The position numbers were made by a program, and so were the translations under genes. The notes under the pieces are model-generated. The model saw nothing but the letters and a program-made list of their open reading frames with translations, was not told the DNA's origin and ran no database searches. Positions 7,976 to 16,371 of a DNA stretch of 64,000 nucleotides are shown one piece after another. Position 1 is the first letter of the stretch, and the number at the start of each line of letters is the position of its first letter. Origin of the DNA: Flavipsychrobacter sp. (GTDB lineage: Bacteria > Bacteroidota > Bacteroidia > Chitinophagales > Chitinophagaceae); NCBI GenBank assembly GCA_016786615.1, contig JAEUVX010000002.1, forward strand, positions 186,001 to 250,000, written 5' to 3'.

Positions 7976-9229
7976 TTATTTGCTTAGAGAAATGACAGAT
8001 CGGTAAGTTTGTTTTTCAGATACCAACTCCAGTATGTATTGCCCTTGTGCTACATCAGAAAGGTTAATAGTTCTATCTGTGCCTAGTAATCCTGTAGCAG
8101 CTTTTTGCCCTGTAATACTATATACGACGTAATTGTATGTTCCGTTTTCAACATCTATATGCAGTTTACCTGTAGACGGATTGGGATATATGTTCAACTT
8201 ATTTTGTGTTGTTGCGGTTTCGATATTTAGCTTCGCTACTACATCCATTTCATACCAATCGCGGAAGTAGGTTTGTGCACTACCATCCAATCTCCATCCG
8301 CATCCGGCGTATGCTTTATTACCAACTGCTGCCGCAACACCAAACAGTCGGCCTTGAGCTGGCCAACTGCCATGCAGATAACCCCATTTGTCTGTTGATG
8401 GGTTGTAATAAAAGAAAGTCGATTTATAGCCGGTATAACTAGTGCTTCCTAAACCTACAAAGCCTTTGTTGTCAATTACAAACGATACTGCACCATATCG
8501 AGCTGAGTCAGGAAAATCTGCTTTAGGTGTCCATGAATTGGCAGTCGCATTGTATTCATAGGTTTTAACAGTATTGGTAACACCTACTTGTCCACCCGAA
8601 ACATATCCTTTACTATTAAGAGCAAATGCTACAGCACTTTCTATAGTTGATTCCGGATAATCTGTTTTCTTGGTCCATTTATTAGCACCAGGGTCGTATT
8701 CCCACACTTGGTTAGTAGCATTTTTACCTGCACCAAAAGAACCTGCACCACCTACTACATAAGCTTTATTGTTCACAACAAAAACACATGACTCAGTTCT
8801 TCCTGAGTCTGGCAGACTTGCCTTCTGTACCCATGTACCCGTCGACGGGGTAAACTCCCAAAGATCTTTAAGATTTTTCTGGGCTCCCGAAGTACTTAAA
8901 AAATTCTCTGCGCCCAGACCCAAATACATTTTCCCATTAACTGTAAATGCTATTCCGGCAGAGCGATTGAGAGGTCCGATTGGTGTTGCAGTCAGATTTT
9001 TCCATGCTCCGGAAGCAGGGTCATATTCCTGCAGGTCGTTCAGCCATTGATTATTTGCATAGCCACCTGTCAAGTATATCTTACCTCCTGCAACAGTACT
9101 CATGCCGCCCCAACGCCCAAACTGAAACTGTAAATTATCAGCCTTCTTTACCCATTGTGCTGATATATTTGACATTGTGCAAATAACTGTGAATACCGGT
9201 AAGGCAAACTGCAATAAAATTCTTTTCAT
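7976..9229 (-). CDS. Kelch-repeat beta-propeller protein with T9SS sorting domain
   Basis: A 417-residue secreted protein starting at the ATG at 9229, which places the signal peptide MKRILLQFALPVFTVICTMSNISAQ at the N-terminus. It then carries about six kelch motifs, each with a Gly-Gly pair and spaced Tyr/Trp (KIYLTGGYAN, KAYVVGGAGSFG, KGYVSGGQVG, KGFVGLGSTS, KAYAGCGWR), forming a galactose-oxidase-like propeller without visible catalytic residues. The C-terminus has LNIYPNPSTGKLHID, a type A T9SS sorting domain, so the propeller should be displayed or released at the cell surface. It probably binds protein or glycan ligands, but none is known. It is monocistronic and divergent from the two-component genes. 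Confidence 0.9.
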   Translation of the reverse strand: MKRILLQFALPVFTVICTMSNISAQWVKKADNLQFQFGRWGGMSTVAGGKIYLTGGYANNQWLNDLQEYDPASGAWKNLTATPIGPLNRSAGIAFTVNGKMYLGLGAENFLSTSGAQKNLKDLWEFTPSTGTWVQKASLPDSGRTESCVFVVNNKAYVVGGAGSFGAGKNATNQVWEYDPGANKWTKKTDYPESTIESAVAFALNSKGYVSGGQVGVTNTVKTYEYNATANSWTPKADFPDSARYGAVSFVIDNKGFVGLGSTSYTGYKSTFFYYNPSTDKWGYLHGSWPAQGRLFGVAAAVGNKAYAGCGWRLDGSAQTYFRDWYEMDVVAKLNIETATTQNKLNIYPNPSTGKLHIDVENGTYNYVVYSITGQKAATGLLGTDRTINLSDVAQGQYILELVSEKQTYRSVISLSK

Positions 9230-9567
9230 ATCTAAAATGTTTTCCTTACACCTAGACAACAAAAGAGTAAAAACAAGTTTGCAAAATGTACATAAAGAAT
9301 AATAACAAAACTTAACGATTGCAAAATTGAAATAATAACCTATTATATTATAGCTATTAGTTAATGTATTAACGATAGAATAAAAAGACAATCAATATGC
9401 AACATGTTAATAGCTTGATCAGGTTCAGTATGCTCATCCTTTAAAAACTACCCTATCACCCAACTCTAATTCATGCTAAACCGTCATAAAAACTTAAAAA
9501 AGCTTAAATAACAAACAAATCCATGTCTAAACATTATAGCAAGTAAGCATATCAATATCTTTGATAG
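9230..9567. other. Intergenic region between divergent kelch and kinase genes
   Basis: A 338-base AT-rich stretch that must hold both promoters. The only recognisable element is TATCTTTG at 9556-9563, a -7-type box that ends 4 bases before the kinase start codon. I see no RNA gene. Confidence 0.45.
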
Positions 9568-11118
9568 ATGAATAAAGGCAAATCTAATCCGGTATATCTG
9601 TACTATACTATAGGCTTTGTTATTGCCACACTTATCGGTATACAGGTATATTGGATAAGAAACAGTATTAATGCCGAGAAGAAAGCAATAGAAAGAAGGT
9701 TAAAGGAAGATATAGACGATGTTGTGAAACGGGTGGAAGAAGATGCCTATTGTTTTACATACTATTCAAAGGCATATATTAAGAAAGGCGAAGGGATATT
9801 TATGCTAAAACAGAAATGGGCTGATGGCAGGTTTGTTCCTCTCAACGCTGGTGGCTATGTAGATACTATGTCTTTATATAATTTGTTTCGTACCCAAGCA
9901 GATACAGATGTATTTATACACGATAAATCTGTTTGGTTCGATACCTATCCGGCAACGGTAGATGTTACAATGAAATTCTCGTTTGTAGGTCTCAACCCTG
10001 ATATTAAAAGAACTGACAGCTTGTCTTACCAGATTGGGAATATAAGCGATAACAATTTCAGGCAGTTATTATCAAATAAGTTTAAGGTTGATGAAGCTAT
10101 CAATACTACATTATTAAACCACTTGATTGTAGAGGCATTAAAAAAGAATAAGTTGGATACTTTTTATTATGCAGGAATCAGGAAAGAAGGACAGGATGGT
10201 TATGAATATATAACCAAAGGAAGTAAAATAGCTGACTTGAAATCTACAAATATCAAGGCTTCGTTTTTGAATAATAAGTTTGATACTCCTTACGAATTGG
10301 ATGTGCATGTACCGGACTCTTTCATGTCTGTAGTACGTTCACTACTTATTATGATGATTTCCTCTTTGCTCATTATTATAATACTTATCGCCTCATATAT
10401 ATACTTTGTACGCACAATTTTTAATCAGAAAAAACTATCTGAAATAAAAAACAATTTCATAAACAATATTACACATGAGTTCAGAACTCCCATAACCAAT
10501 ATTAACCTTGCAGTTGAAAACTGGAAAGATGCCGGAAAGCCTGATAACTATTATCTGAATATAATTGAGGAAGAAAACAAACACATGGAGCGGAATGTAG
10601 AGCAGATACTGCAACTAGCTTCATTGGAAGAAAGAATAGGAAAAAAGCACTTCACAAAAGTAAACATACCGGACCTGATTAAAGAAGCTGCAGCTTCTTT
10701 TCAAATACAAATTGATAATACTAACGGCAATGTTAAACTTGATTTAAACGCCTCAAACCCCTATTTATATTGTAATGCACTGCATGTACGAAACATGTTG
10801 CAAAACCTCATAGACAATGCCATCAAATACAGAAAAGATAAACCAATAATAACTATTTCGACATTCAACACAGGCAGTCATTACGTATTGCAAGTAGAAG
10901 ATAATGGCATTGGTATGAGTGCCGAAACCCAAAAGTATATTTTCAACAGATTTTACAGAGGAGATACCGGAGACAGGCATGATGTAAAAGGCTTCGGGTT
11001 GGGAATGAGCTACGTTAAACACATAGTGGATGAGCATAACGGAGAAATAAACATAAAAAGCAAGCCGGGAAAGGGGACAAAAGTCACTATTTATTTACCT
11101 GAACTTAATAATCATTAA
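9568..11118 (+). CDS. Membrane sensor histidine kinase (RprX-like)
   Basis: A 516-residue sensor kinase. A first membrane helix lies at residues 8-28 and a second near 253-283 (VVRSLLIMMISSLLIIIIL), framing a periplasmic sensor of about 220 residues with no named fold. The HisKA motif ITHEFRTPITNI puts the phospho-acceptor at His303. The ATPase domain shows LIDNAIKYR (N box), VEDNGIGMS (G1), FNRFYRGD (F box) and GFGLGMSYVKHI (G2). The stop codon is one base before the response regulator start, so the two form an operon. The layout resembles Bacteroides RprX; the signal sensed is unknown. Confidence 0.93.
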   Translation: MNKGKSNPVYLYYTIGFVIATLIGIQVYWIRNSINAEKKAIERRLKEDIDDVVKRVEEDAYCFTYYSKAYIKKGEGIFMLKQKWADGRFVPLNAGGYVDTMSLYNLFRTQADTDVFIHDKSVWFDTYPATVDVTMKFSFVGLNPDIKRTDSLSYQIGNISDNNFRQLLSNKFKVDEAINTTLLNHLIVEALKKNKLDTFYYAGIRKEGQDGYEYITKGSKIADLKSTNIKASFLNNKFDTPYELDVHVPDSFMSVVRSLLIMMISSLLIIIILIASYIYFVRTIFNQKKLSEIKNNFINNITHEFRTPITNINLAVENWKDAGKPDNYYLNIIEEENKHMERNVEQILQLASLEERIGKKHFTKVNIPDLIKEAAASFQIQIDNTNGNVKLDLNASNPYLYCNALHVRNMLQNLIDNAIKYRKDKPIITISTFNTGSHYVLQVEDNGIGMSAETQKYIFNRFYRGDTGDRHDVKGFGLGMSYVKHIVDEHNGEINIKSKPGKGTKVTIYLPELNNH

Positions 11119-11119
11119 C

Positions 11120-11803
11120 ATGTCGCGAATCTTATTTGTAGAAGACGATCTCAATCTTGGGATGCTGCTAAAGGAGAACCTTAACAACAAAGGCTTCGAT
11201 ACTACTTGGTGTAAAAACGGAGAAGATGGACTTAATGTGTTTAAAAAAGAAAAATTCTCGCTATGCATATTAGATGTCATGATGCCAATAAAGGACGGCT
11301 TTGCTTTGTGTAAAGAAATAAGGCTAATAAATGCTGAAGTGCCGATAATATTTTTGACGGCGAGAAGCATGAGTGACGATGTCATTAAAGGCTTTGAATA
11401 TGGTGCAGATGATTACCTTACCAAACCATTTAACACACAAGAATTGTATCTGCGCATCAAAGCCATTCTGAAAAGAATGCAACCAAAAGAGAGTAACCCG
11501 CTTAAGATATATAATATAGGAAAGTACCTTTTTGACCATAATAAAATGACCCTGGAGTATGAAGGAGAAATTACTAAACTAAGCTCAAAAGAAGCGGATT
11601 TATTGTGGGTATTGGTTACAAACAAAAACGAGCTGACTCAACGCAATTTAATACTGGAAAAAGTATGGGGCAATGACGACTATTTTGCCGCTAAGAGCAT
11701 GGACGTTTATATCAGCAAACTCAGAAAGCTGCTGAAAAACGATCCTGAAATTGAAATCCTGAATGCTTACGGCATTGGGTTTAAAATGCTAATAAATAAT
11801 TAA
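11120..11803 (+). CDS. OmpR-family response regulator (RprY-like)
   Basis: A 227-residue regulator with a receiver domain (1-115) and a winged-helix DNA-binding domain (130-225). The acidic pocket is FVEDDLN, the phospho-acceptor is Asp52 in LDVMMPIKDG, the switch Thr is in FLTARS, and Lys102 is in LTKPF. The C-terminal part has SSKEADLLWVL and a recognition segment DVYISKLRKLL typical of OmpR proteins. One base separates it from the kinase gene, so it is the cognate partner. Targets cannot be read from this window. Confidence 0.95.
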   Translation: MSRILFVEDDLNLGMLLKENLNNKGFDTTWCKNGEDGLNVFKKEKFSLCILDVMMPIKDGFALCKEIRLINAEVPIIFLTARSMSDDVIKGFEYGADDYLTKPFNTQELYLRIKAILKRMQPKESNPLKIYNIGKYLFDHNKMTLEYEGEITKLSSKEADLLWVLVTNKNELTQRNLILEKVWGNDDYFAAKSMDVYISKLRKLLKNDPEIEILNAYGIGFKMLINN

Positions 11804-11982
11804 GCACTTGAGTTTGAATTCAGGTAATAAATGTAGTTTCTAAGGCTTCGGAATGTAGAAAAGAAGCATATACCTGAACAGGCAAATGAAGTACCTAAAT
11901 TATCTACACTGTGCAATTTGTGGGTTTATGATACACTTGTAGTCTAGCATAGCAGACAAAAAATCATTTTTTCCTAAAAAAA

Positions 11983-12025
11983 TTTGGTTAATTGAAAACA
12001 TTACTAGTATATTTGTACTATACAA
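11983..12025 (+). promoter_or_regulatory. Bacteroidota promoter with overlapping PadR operator-like dyad
   Basis: TTTG at 11983-11986 and TATATTTG at 12008-12015 are separated by 21 bases, matching the -33/-7 elements of Bacteroidota. Overlapping dyads cover the -7 box and expected start site: TAGTA-N6-TACTA (12005-12020), GTATA-N7-TATAC (12007-12023) and TTGTA-N3-TACAA (12013-12025). Their placement just before the PadR gene suggests autorepression. Confidence 0.7.
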
Positions 12026-12037
12026 GTTGAATAATAC

Positions 12038-12421
12038 ATGTTACACACAACAAATAAACAAGAACAATACAAAAACGAATTGCTTGAAGCTTGGGAAGAA
12101 ACCTACAAGAAAGGACAACTTACGCTTTGGATATTCCTTGCATTGAAAGAAAGTGAAAAGTTTGTTGATGATATAAAACAGTATGTTGAATCTGCTTCCG
12201 GTAATACTCTGACATGCGAGGAGCAGAGCCTGTACCGTACACTGCGCAAATACAAAGAGTTGGAAATGGTAGACTATAATACCAAACCCGGTGACGGTGG
12301 CCCCGAAAGAAAATATTATTATCTCACCAAACTCGGTGAGGAATTACTTCAACGCTTTTGCGAACGAAACATCAAACTATTTTTTCAACCACAGATAAAA
12401 AATTTAATGTTCAAAAACTAA
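12038..12421 (+). CDS. PadR family transcriptional regulator
   Basis: A 127-residue winged-helix regulator of the PadR type. The N-terminal helix-turn-helix reads KKGQLTLWIFLALKE, followed by EEQSLYRTLRKYKELEMVDY, which is the recognition helix, and the wing GGPERKYYYLTKLGEELL. PadR proteins usually repress their own promoter together with a linked membrane or efflux gene. Four bases separate the stop from the next membrane protein gene, so the two form an operon behind a clear promoter with a dyad. The ligand is unknown. Confidence 0.9.
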   Translation: MLHTTNKQEQYKNELLEAWEETYKKGQLTLWIFLALKESEKFVDDIKQYVESASGNTLTCEEQSLYRTLRKYKELEMVDYNTKPGDGGPERKYYYLTKLGEELLQRFCERNIKLFFQPQIKNLMFKN

Positions 12422-12425
12422 GTAT

Positions 12426-12833
12426 ATGAATTTTATCAACCGTTACATTCTATTATTTGCAAGTATTGCAATAGTTCTATCAACTACGTTTATGCTTTTG
12501 CTATACAATATGCTGATAAATAAAGCATATACCGGCATCATTATCCTTAGCATATTATACGCAGCAGCCTATTTTATAACAGCATTGTTAATTGGCAAAA
12601 AAGATGTGTATGAGGGGTATATTGGTTTTAATTATCACCTTACAACCTATATAGTTTGTATGTTAATACCGATTTCCTTAGCGACTATTGGGTATCTGCC
12701 AGCGTATTTCATTGGCCAGACATTGAGTATTGGCATTTTTTGGGGCATTGGTTTGACAATACATTTCATTGTTTTCTTGATAAACAGAAAGAAAAGCATT
12801 AAAGGATTTGATAAGACCGAGTTGTTTGAGTAA
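12426..12833 (+). CDS. Four-helix membrane protein linked to PadR
   Basis: A 135-residue protein with four predicted membrane helices: about residues 6-28 (YILLFASIAIVLSTTFMLLL), 37-57, 70-95 and 100-122, ending in a basic tail NRKKSIKGFDKTELFE. No named domain is visible. It lies 4 bases after the PadR gene and is surely in the same operon, the usual arrangement in which PadR represses a membrane-stress or efflux-type gene. The function is unknown. Confidence 0.75.
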   Translation: MNFINRYILLFASIAIVLSTTFMLLLYNMLINKAYTGIIILSILYAAAYFITALLIGKKDVYEGYIGFNYHLTTYIVCMLIPISLATIGYLPAYFIGQTLSIGIFWGIGLTIHFIVFLINRKKSIKGFDKTELFE

Positions 12834-12969
12834 ACGATTGTCATATAAGGGTGAAATAAGGGGTTAGTTTAAGTTTTATTAAGGATTGTTAATTTTTATT
12901 ATCCACCTTAAGAAGATATTGTAAATAATTTTTCGGTGCATTTTTCACTAATTAAAAAATATGTACCAG

Positions 12970-13821
12970 ATGAAGACTTTATCTACACTCCTCTTTTCAA
13001 TTACAATGCTGGCTGCTACACAGGCAGACGCACAATATTGCATGTTGCCGGGGCGCACATCGTACAGCACAACACAACCCGGCATCAAAGTATTCAAACT
13101 CAATACTATCAGCCGTACATCGGTACAGGTAGAAAACCCGCTTTCACAGCCTTCTTTAGTTGTAACGACTGATACTACCACTCTGCAACGCGGGCAAACT
13201 TATACAGTAAACATACTACATACACGCGATAGCATTATAGCCAGCTTCGCAACAGCCCGCAACAACATACGTATGTGGATTGATTACAACAATGATAAAG
13301 ACTTTGATGATGCAGGAGAAACAGTAATAACTGCCGACCTGCAAACTGCAGGCTGGTATACCAATACTTTTACAGTGCCGCCCACTACTCCTCTTGGCAC
13401 CGTACGCCTACGTGTTACTGCCAAAATGAGTGCAGATGCCGGACACAGTGTGCCCACATCTTGTGATATACCCAAAGACCCTATTGACTACCACGGCGAA
13501 ATGGAAGACTATCACCTGAAAATTGTGCCGGCTACAAGTATAGGCATTACTGAAGTAAACAATCTGCAAACATCCATCTACCCCAACCCTACATCAGGCA
13601 TTGTAAGCGTAATGATAGATAGCAAAAACAACGCACAGCTTGGCATACACCTCTACGATATTACAGGAAAGCTTGTAAAAACATTACTGCAAGAACCCAT
13701 GCAGAGTAACTATAAATACGATTTCAACCTCAACAACTATAGTCTTCAATCTGGTGTGTATTTCATAAAGATTACCTCGGCACAAGGGCAGTCTTACCAA
13801 AAACTAATACTGAACAATTAA
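12970..13821 (+). CDS. GEVED domain protein with T9SS sorting domain
   Basis: A 283-residue secreted protein. I prefer the ATG at 12970 over the one at 12961 because it leaves a compact signal peptide, MKTLSTLLFSITMLAATQADAQ. The middle contains a GEVED domain: MWIDYNNDKDFDDAGET, then LGTVRLRVTAKMS, and the terminal GEMEDYHLKI. Such domains are common in surface proteins of Bacteroidota and resemble calcium-binding beta sandwiches. The C-terminus has SIYPNPTSGIVSV and ends in YQKLILNN, a T9SS sorting domain. Two CX4CH lipoproteins follow on the same strand. Confidence 0.88.
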   Translation: MKTLSTLLFSITMLAATQADAQYCMLPGRTSYSTTQPGIKVFKLNTISRTSVQVENPLSQPSLVVTTDTTTLQRGQTYTVNILHTRDSIIASFATARNNIRMWIDYNNDKDFDDAGETVITADLQTAGWYTNTFTVPPTTPLGTVRLRVTAKMSADAGHSVPTSCDIPKDPIDYHGEMEDYHLKIVPATSIGITEVNNLQTSIYPNPTSGIVSVMIDSKNNAQLGIHLYDITGKLVKTLLQEPMQSNYKYDFNLNNYSLQSGVYFIKITSAQGQSYQKLILNN

Positions 13822-13882
13822 GGAATACATACCAAACAGGGGTACATCTTCAAGGTGTACCCTCAATTTTATTTTCAAGGCT

Positions 13883-14218
13883 ATGAAGAAATACGCTATA
13901 CTATGGCTGATAGCATTAATTGCCTGCAACAAAGAGGAGAAAACAAACAATACAACTCCTGCACCATGCGTGGCATCATACACTACAGACATTAAGCCTG
14001 TAATTGCAAACAAATGTGCCACAACAGACTGCCACGGGCATAATGGGCTGGCAAACCTCAATGACTATAACATTTTGAAAGAACGTGCTGATAACGGCAA
14101 TATCAACAAATTTGTTTTTGAACTGAAGATGATGCCCCCAACAACAGCCACACAACTTACAGATGCAGAAAAAGAAAAACTACAATGCTGGCTGAAAAAT
14201 GGCGCGCCGAATAATTAA
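13883..14218 (+). CDS. Small c-type cytochrome-like lipoprotein with CX4CH motif
   Basis: A 111-residue protein with a lipoprotein signal (MKKYAILWLIALIAC). A heme-type site CATTDCH occupies residues 45-51, with four instead of two residues between the cysteines. A later Met-Pro segment (LKMMPPTT) fits a distal Met ligand, followed by the helix LTDAEKEKLQCWLKNGAP, which is typical of class I cytochrome c ends. CX4CH is known in some multiheme cytochromes such as cytochrome c3. Heme binding is inferred. The gene overlaps the next one, which has the same motif, by 20 bases, so they are translationally coupled. It should sit on the periplasmic side of a membrane. Confidence 0.75.
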   Translation: MKKYAILWLIALIACNKEEKTNNTTPAPCVASYTTDIKPVIANKCATTDCHGHNGLANLNDYNILKERADNGNINKFVFELKMMPPTTATQLTDAEKEKLQCWLKNGAPNN

Positions 14219-15647
14219 ATACTATCTTATTGTAGCACTGCTCTGTGCTTGTAAGCATCAGCAAAGCTTACCTTTAGGCGATTACCCAAAAGAAGTAGGT
14301 AACATTATTATACCAAAATGTGCCACGAGTGGCTGTCATAACAACCAAAGCGCCGCCGGGGCTGGCGGACTAAACCTGACTACCTGGAACGATATGTTTG
14401 CAGGCGCACGATCCGGTGCTGTAACGATACCCTACAGGCCGGATTTCAGTACGCTTTGTTATTATACCAATACCGACACATCCCTGGGAGTAACACTTGT
14501 ACCTACCATGCCGGAGGGCCAACCACCACTTACAAGACAAGAATACCTGACACTGCGCGACTGGATAGCCGCAGGTGCCCGCAATGCAAATGGAGAAATA
14601 AAGTTTGAAGACAACCCCAACCGTAAAAAAATATACGTATTGCACCGCATGTGCGATGTTGTAACTGTATTTGATGGTGCTACCCTGTTACAAATGCGTT
14701 ACGTCGATGTTGGTGTAAAACAGCTGCAGGACTATCCCTATAGTATTAAAGTATCTCCGGATGGGAAGTATTGGTATGTATCTTTTTTTGCACAGTCAAA
14801 TATCATTCAGCAATACGATGCCACCAATGACAAACACGTCGGTAACATTACTCTTGGCGATGGTATATGGACCAGTTTCACCATCAGCCCTAATGGACGC
14901 TACGGATATTTTGTTGACAACAGCAACCCGGGCAAAATAGTTTGTGCAGACCTGTTTGAAAAGAGAGTATTACATACCTATACATTCAATAACACTATGC
15001 AATACCCATACGGCATATGCTACAACAAAGCATCGGAGAAACTATATATAGGCACTACAACCGGCAACTTTATTTACACAATAGACATTATCAATCCATC
15101 CTTCCCTGTTTTGCATCAAATACCTGTGGATGGCAGTGCAACAATCAGGCATGTGCCAAGCGTAGAACCACTACAGCTCCTTACAGAGGGACATTATTGC
15201 TATATAACATGCCAAAACACACAAGACCTGAAAATACTGGATACATCAACCAATACAGTAATTAAAACCATCCCACTACCTGCGGCACCTGCATGTATGG
15301 ACTATTCTGCAAAATATAATAAGCTATTTATCAGCTGCACAGAAGATATCACCAGCTTTGCACCACTCAGAGGTAGTATATGTGTAATAGACATCAACAC
15401 ACTTACGCTGCAAAAAAGCATCTACAGCGGTTACCAGCCCTATGGTTTAGCAGTAGATGATGCTGGTGGATTAGTAGCGGTAGCCAATGCAAATCTGAAT
15501 AGTGCAGGCCCGGCACCGCACCACACAAGCAACTGCGGCGGACGAAACGGGAACGTAAGCTTTATTGATATGAATACACTATCACTCATTAGCGGTAAAA
15601 AATCTGAGGTTGCCGTATTTCCTATCAGCATAGGTATCAGGCATTAA
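14199..15647 (+). CDS. Lipoprotein with CX4CH cytochrome-like domain and YVTN-type beta-propeller
   Basis: A 482-residue protein starting inside the previous gene. The signal YYLIVALLCAC is a lipobox. Residues 30-130 form a second cytochrome-like domain with CATSGCH at 41-47 and a TMPEGQPPLT segment for a possible Met ligand. Residues 140-480 form a seven-bladed-type YVTN/YncE propeller with repeated VSPDGKY, ISPNGRY and VAVANA strands and DG-rich turns. Such propellers often sit beside or on redox domains in surface proteins. An electron-transfer or binding role is inferred from architecture only. Confidence 0.8.
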   Translation: MARRIIKYYLIVALLCACKHQQSLPLGDYPKEVGNIIIPKCATSGCHNNQSAAGAGGLNLTTWNDMFAGARSGAVTIPYRPDFSTLCYYTNTDTSLGVTLVPTMPEGQPPLTRQEYLTLRDWIAAGARNANGEIKFEDNPNRKKIYVLHRMCDVVTVFDGATLLQMRYVDVGVKQLQDYPYSIKVSPDGKYWYVSFFAQSNIIQQYDATNDKHVGNITLGDGIWTSFTISPNGRYGYFVDNSNPGKIVCADLFEKRVLHTYTFNNTMQYPYGICYNKASEKLYIGTTTGNFIYTIDIINPSFPVLHQIPVDGSATIRHVPSVEPLQLLTEGHYCYITCQNTQDLKILDTSTNTVIKTIPLPAAPACMDYSAKYNKLFISCTEDITSFAPLRGSICVIDINTLTLQKSIYSGYQPYGLAVDDAGGLVAVANANLNSAGPAPHHTSNCGGRNGNVSFIDMNTLSLISGKKSEVAVFPISIGIRH

Positions 15648-15943
15648 TAGCTTGTGCCATTTTTACTCAACAAACATTCTGTCTGGGATGTTTCAATTAT
15701 TTAGCACGATTAAATGATAGTTATTCGCCATTGCAGGTATTCTTCTCCTGCTACCCTTATATCCTAGCTGTTCAAGATGTTCTGAAAGGCATCTTGAACA
15801 AATGATAGAAAGCCGTTTTGCAAACGGAATCTGAAATACAGCTGCTGATGCAAAGATATGCAGCGGTACCAAGAATGCCATTCAGAGAACGGAGTGTAAT
15901 TTTAAATTCCAAATGCCCTGCGGAACATTCGGAATAGCAAACA
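15648..15943. other. Intergenic region with a 10-bp hairpin
   Basis: A 296-base stretch between convergent genes. The only structure I see is a perfect 10-bp inverted repeat, GTTCAAGATG (15770-15779) and CATCTTGAAC (15790-15799), with a 10-base loop and no T-run. Confidence 0.4.
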
Positions 15944-16135
15944 TCATTTCTCCGCTTTCTTCTTCCGGTTTTTAATAAGTACATAAACTGAGAACACAAA
16001 GACAACCAAGTAAATAATAGCCAACGCAGTGTTCTTAAACCTCAGGCTTTCAAAATCAAACTGCTTATACAACGCCACCCCTACAATGATGGCTACAATG
16101 CTTAAAGTAAATATCGGCGCTTTATTGTTTTCCAT
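15944..16135 (-). CDS. Small two-helix membrane protein
   Basis: A 63-residue protein beginning MENNKAPIF at the ATG at 16135. Two hydrophobic helices are visible, TLSIVAIIVGVALYKQF and ALAIIYLVVFVFSVYVLI, with a basic C-terminal tail KNRKKKAEK that should stay in the cytoplasm. A longer frame upstream adds a basic, non-hydrophobic N-terminus and is less likely. Small proteins of this form are common and unnamed in Bacteroidota. It stands alone on the minus strand between two plus-strand units. Confidence 0.6.
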   Translation of the reverse strand: MENNKAPIFTLSIVAIIVGVALYKQFDFESLRFKNTALAIIYLVVFVFSVYVLIKNRKKKAEK

Positions 16136-16371
16136 TATTCTCTTGTTTTCTTTCGCCTTTGCAGTACACCTCACACTTAACAAACGTTCACCCTACTTAA
16201 CATCAGACTAACCGTCGGGCTATCATTTAAAAATATAAAAAGCAACCGAAAAAAACTGACTAATTACACCGTAGCCCCATAATACATTACAATATTTCCC
16301 ATTACATTCCGCCCTTGAATAACCACAAACGGATTTTGCTTCGTACCTTCGCGCACCCATTTTTATCAGTT

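Noticed and set aside
15693-16005. Two minus-strand frames of 62 and 77 codons
   Set aside because: They cross a hairpin and overlap the start of the small membrane protein gene; their composition is not protein-like.
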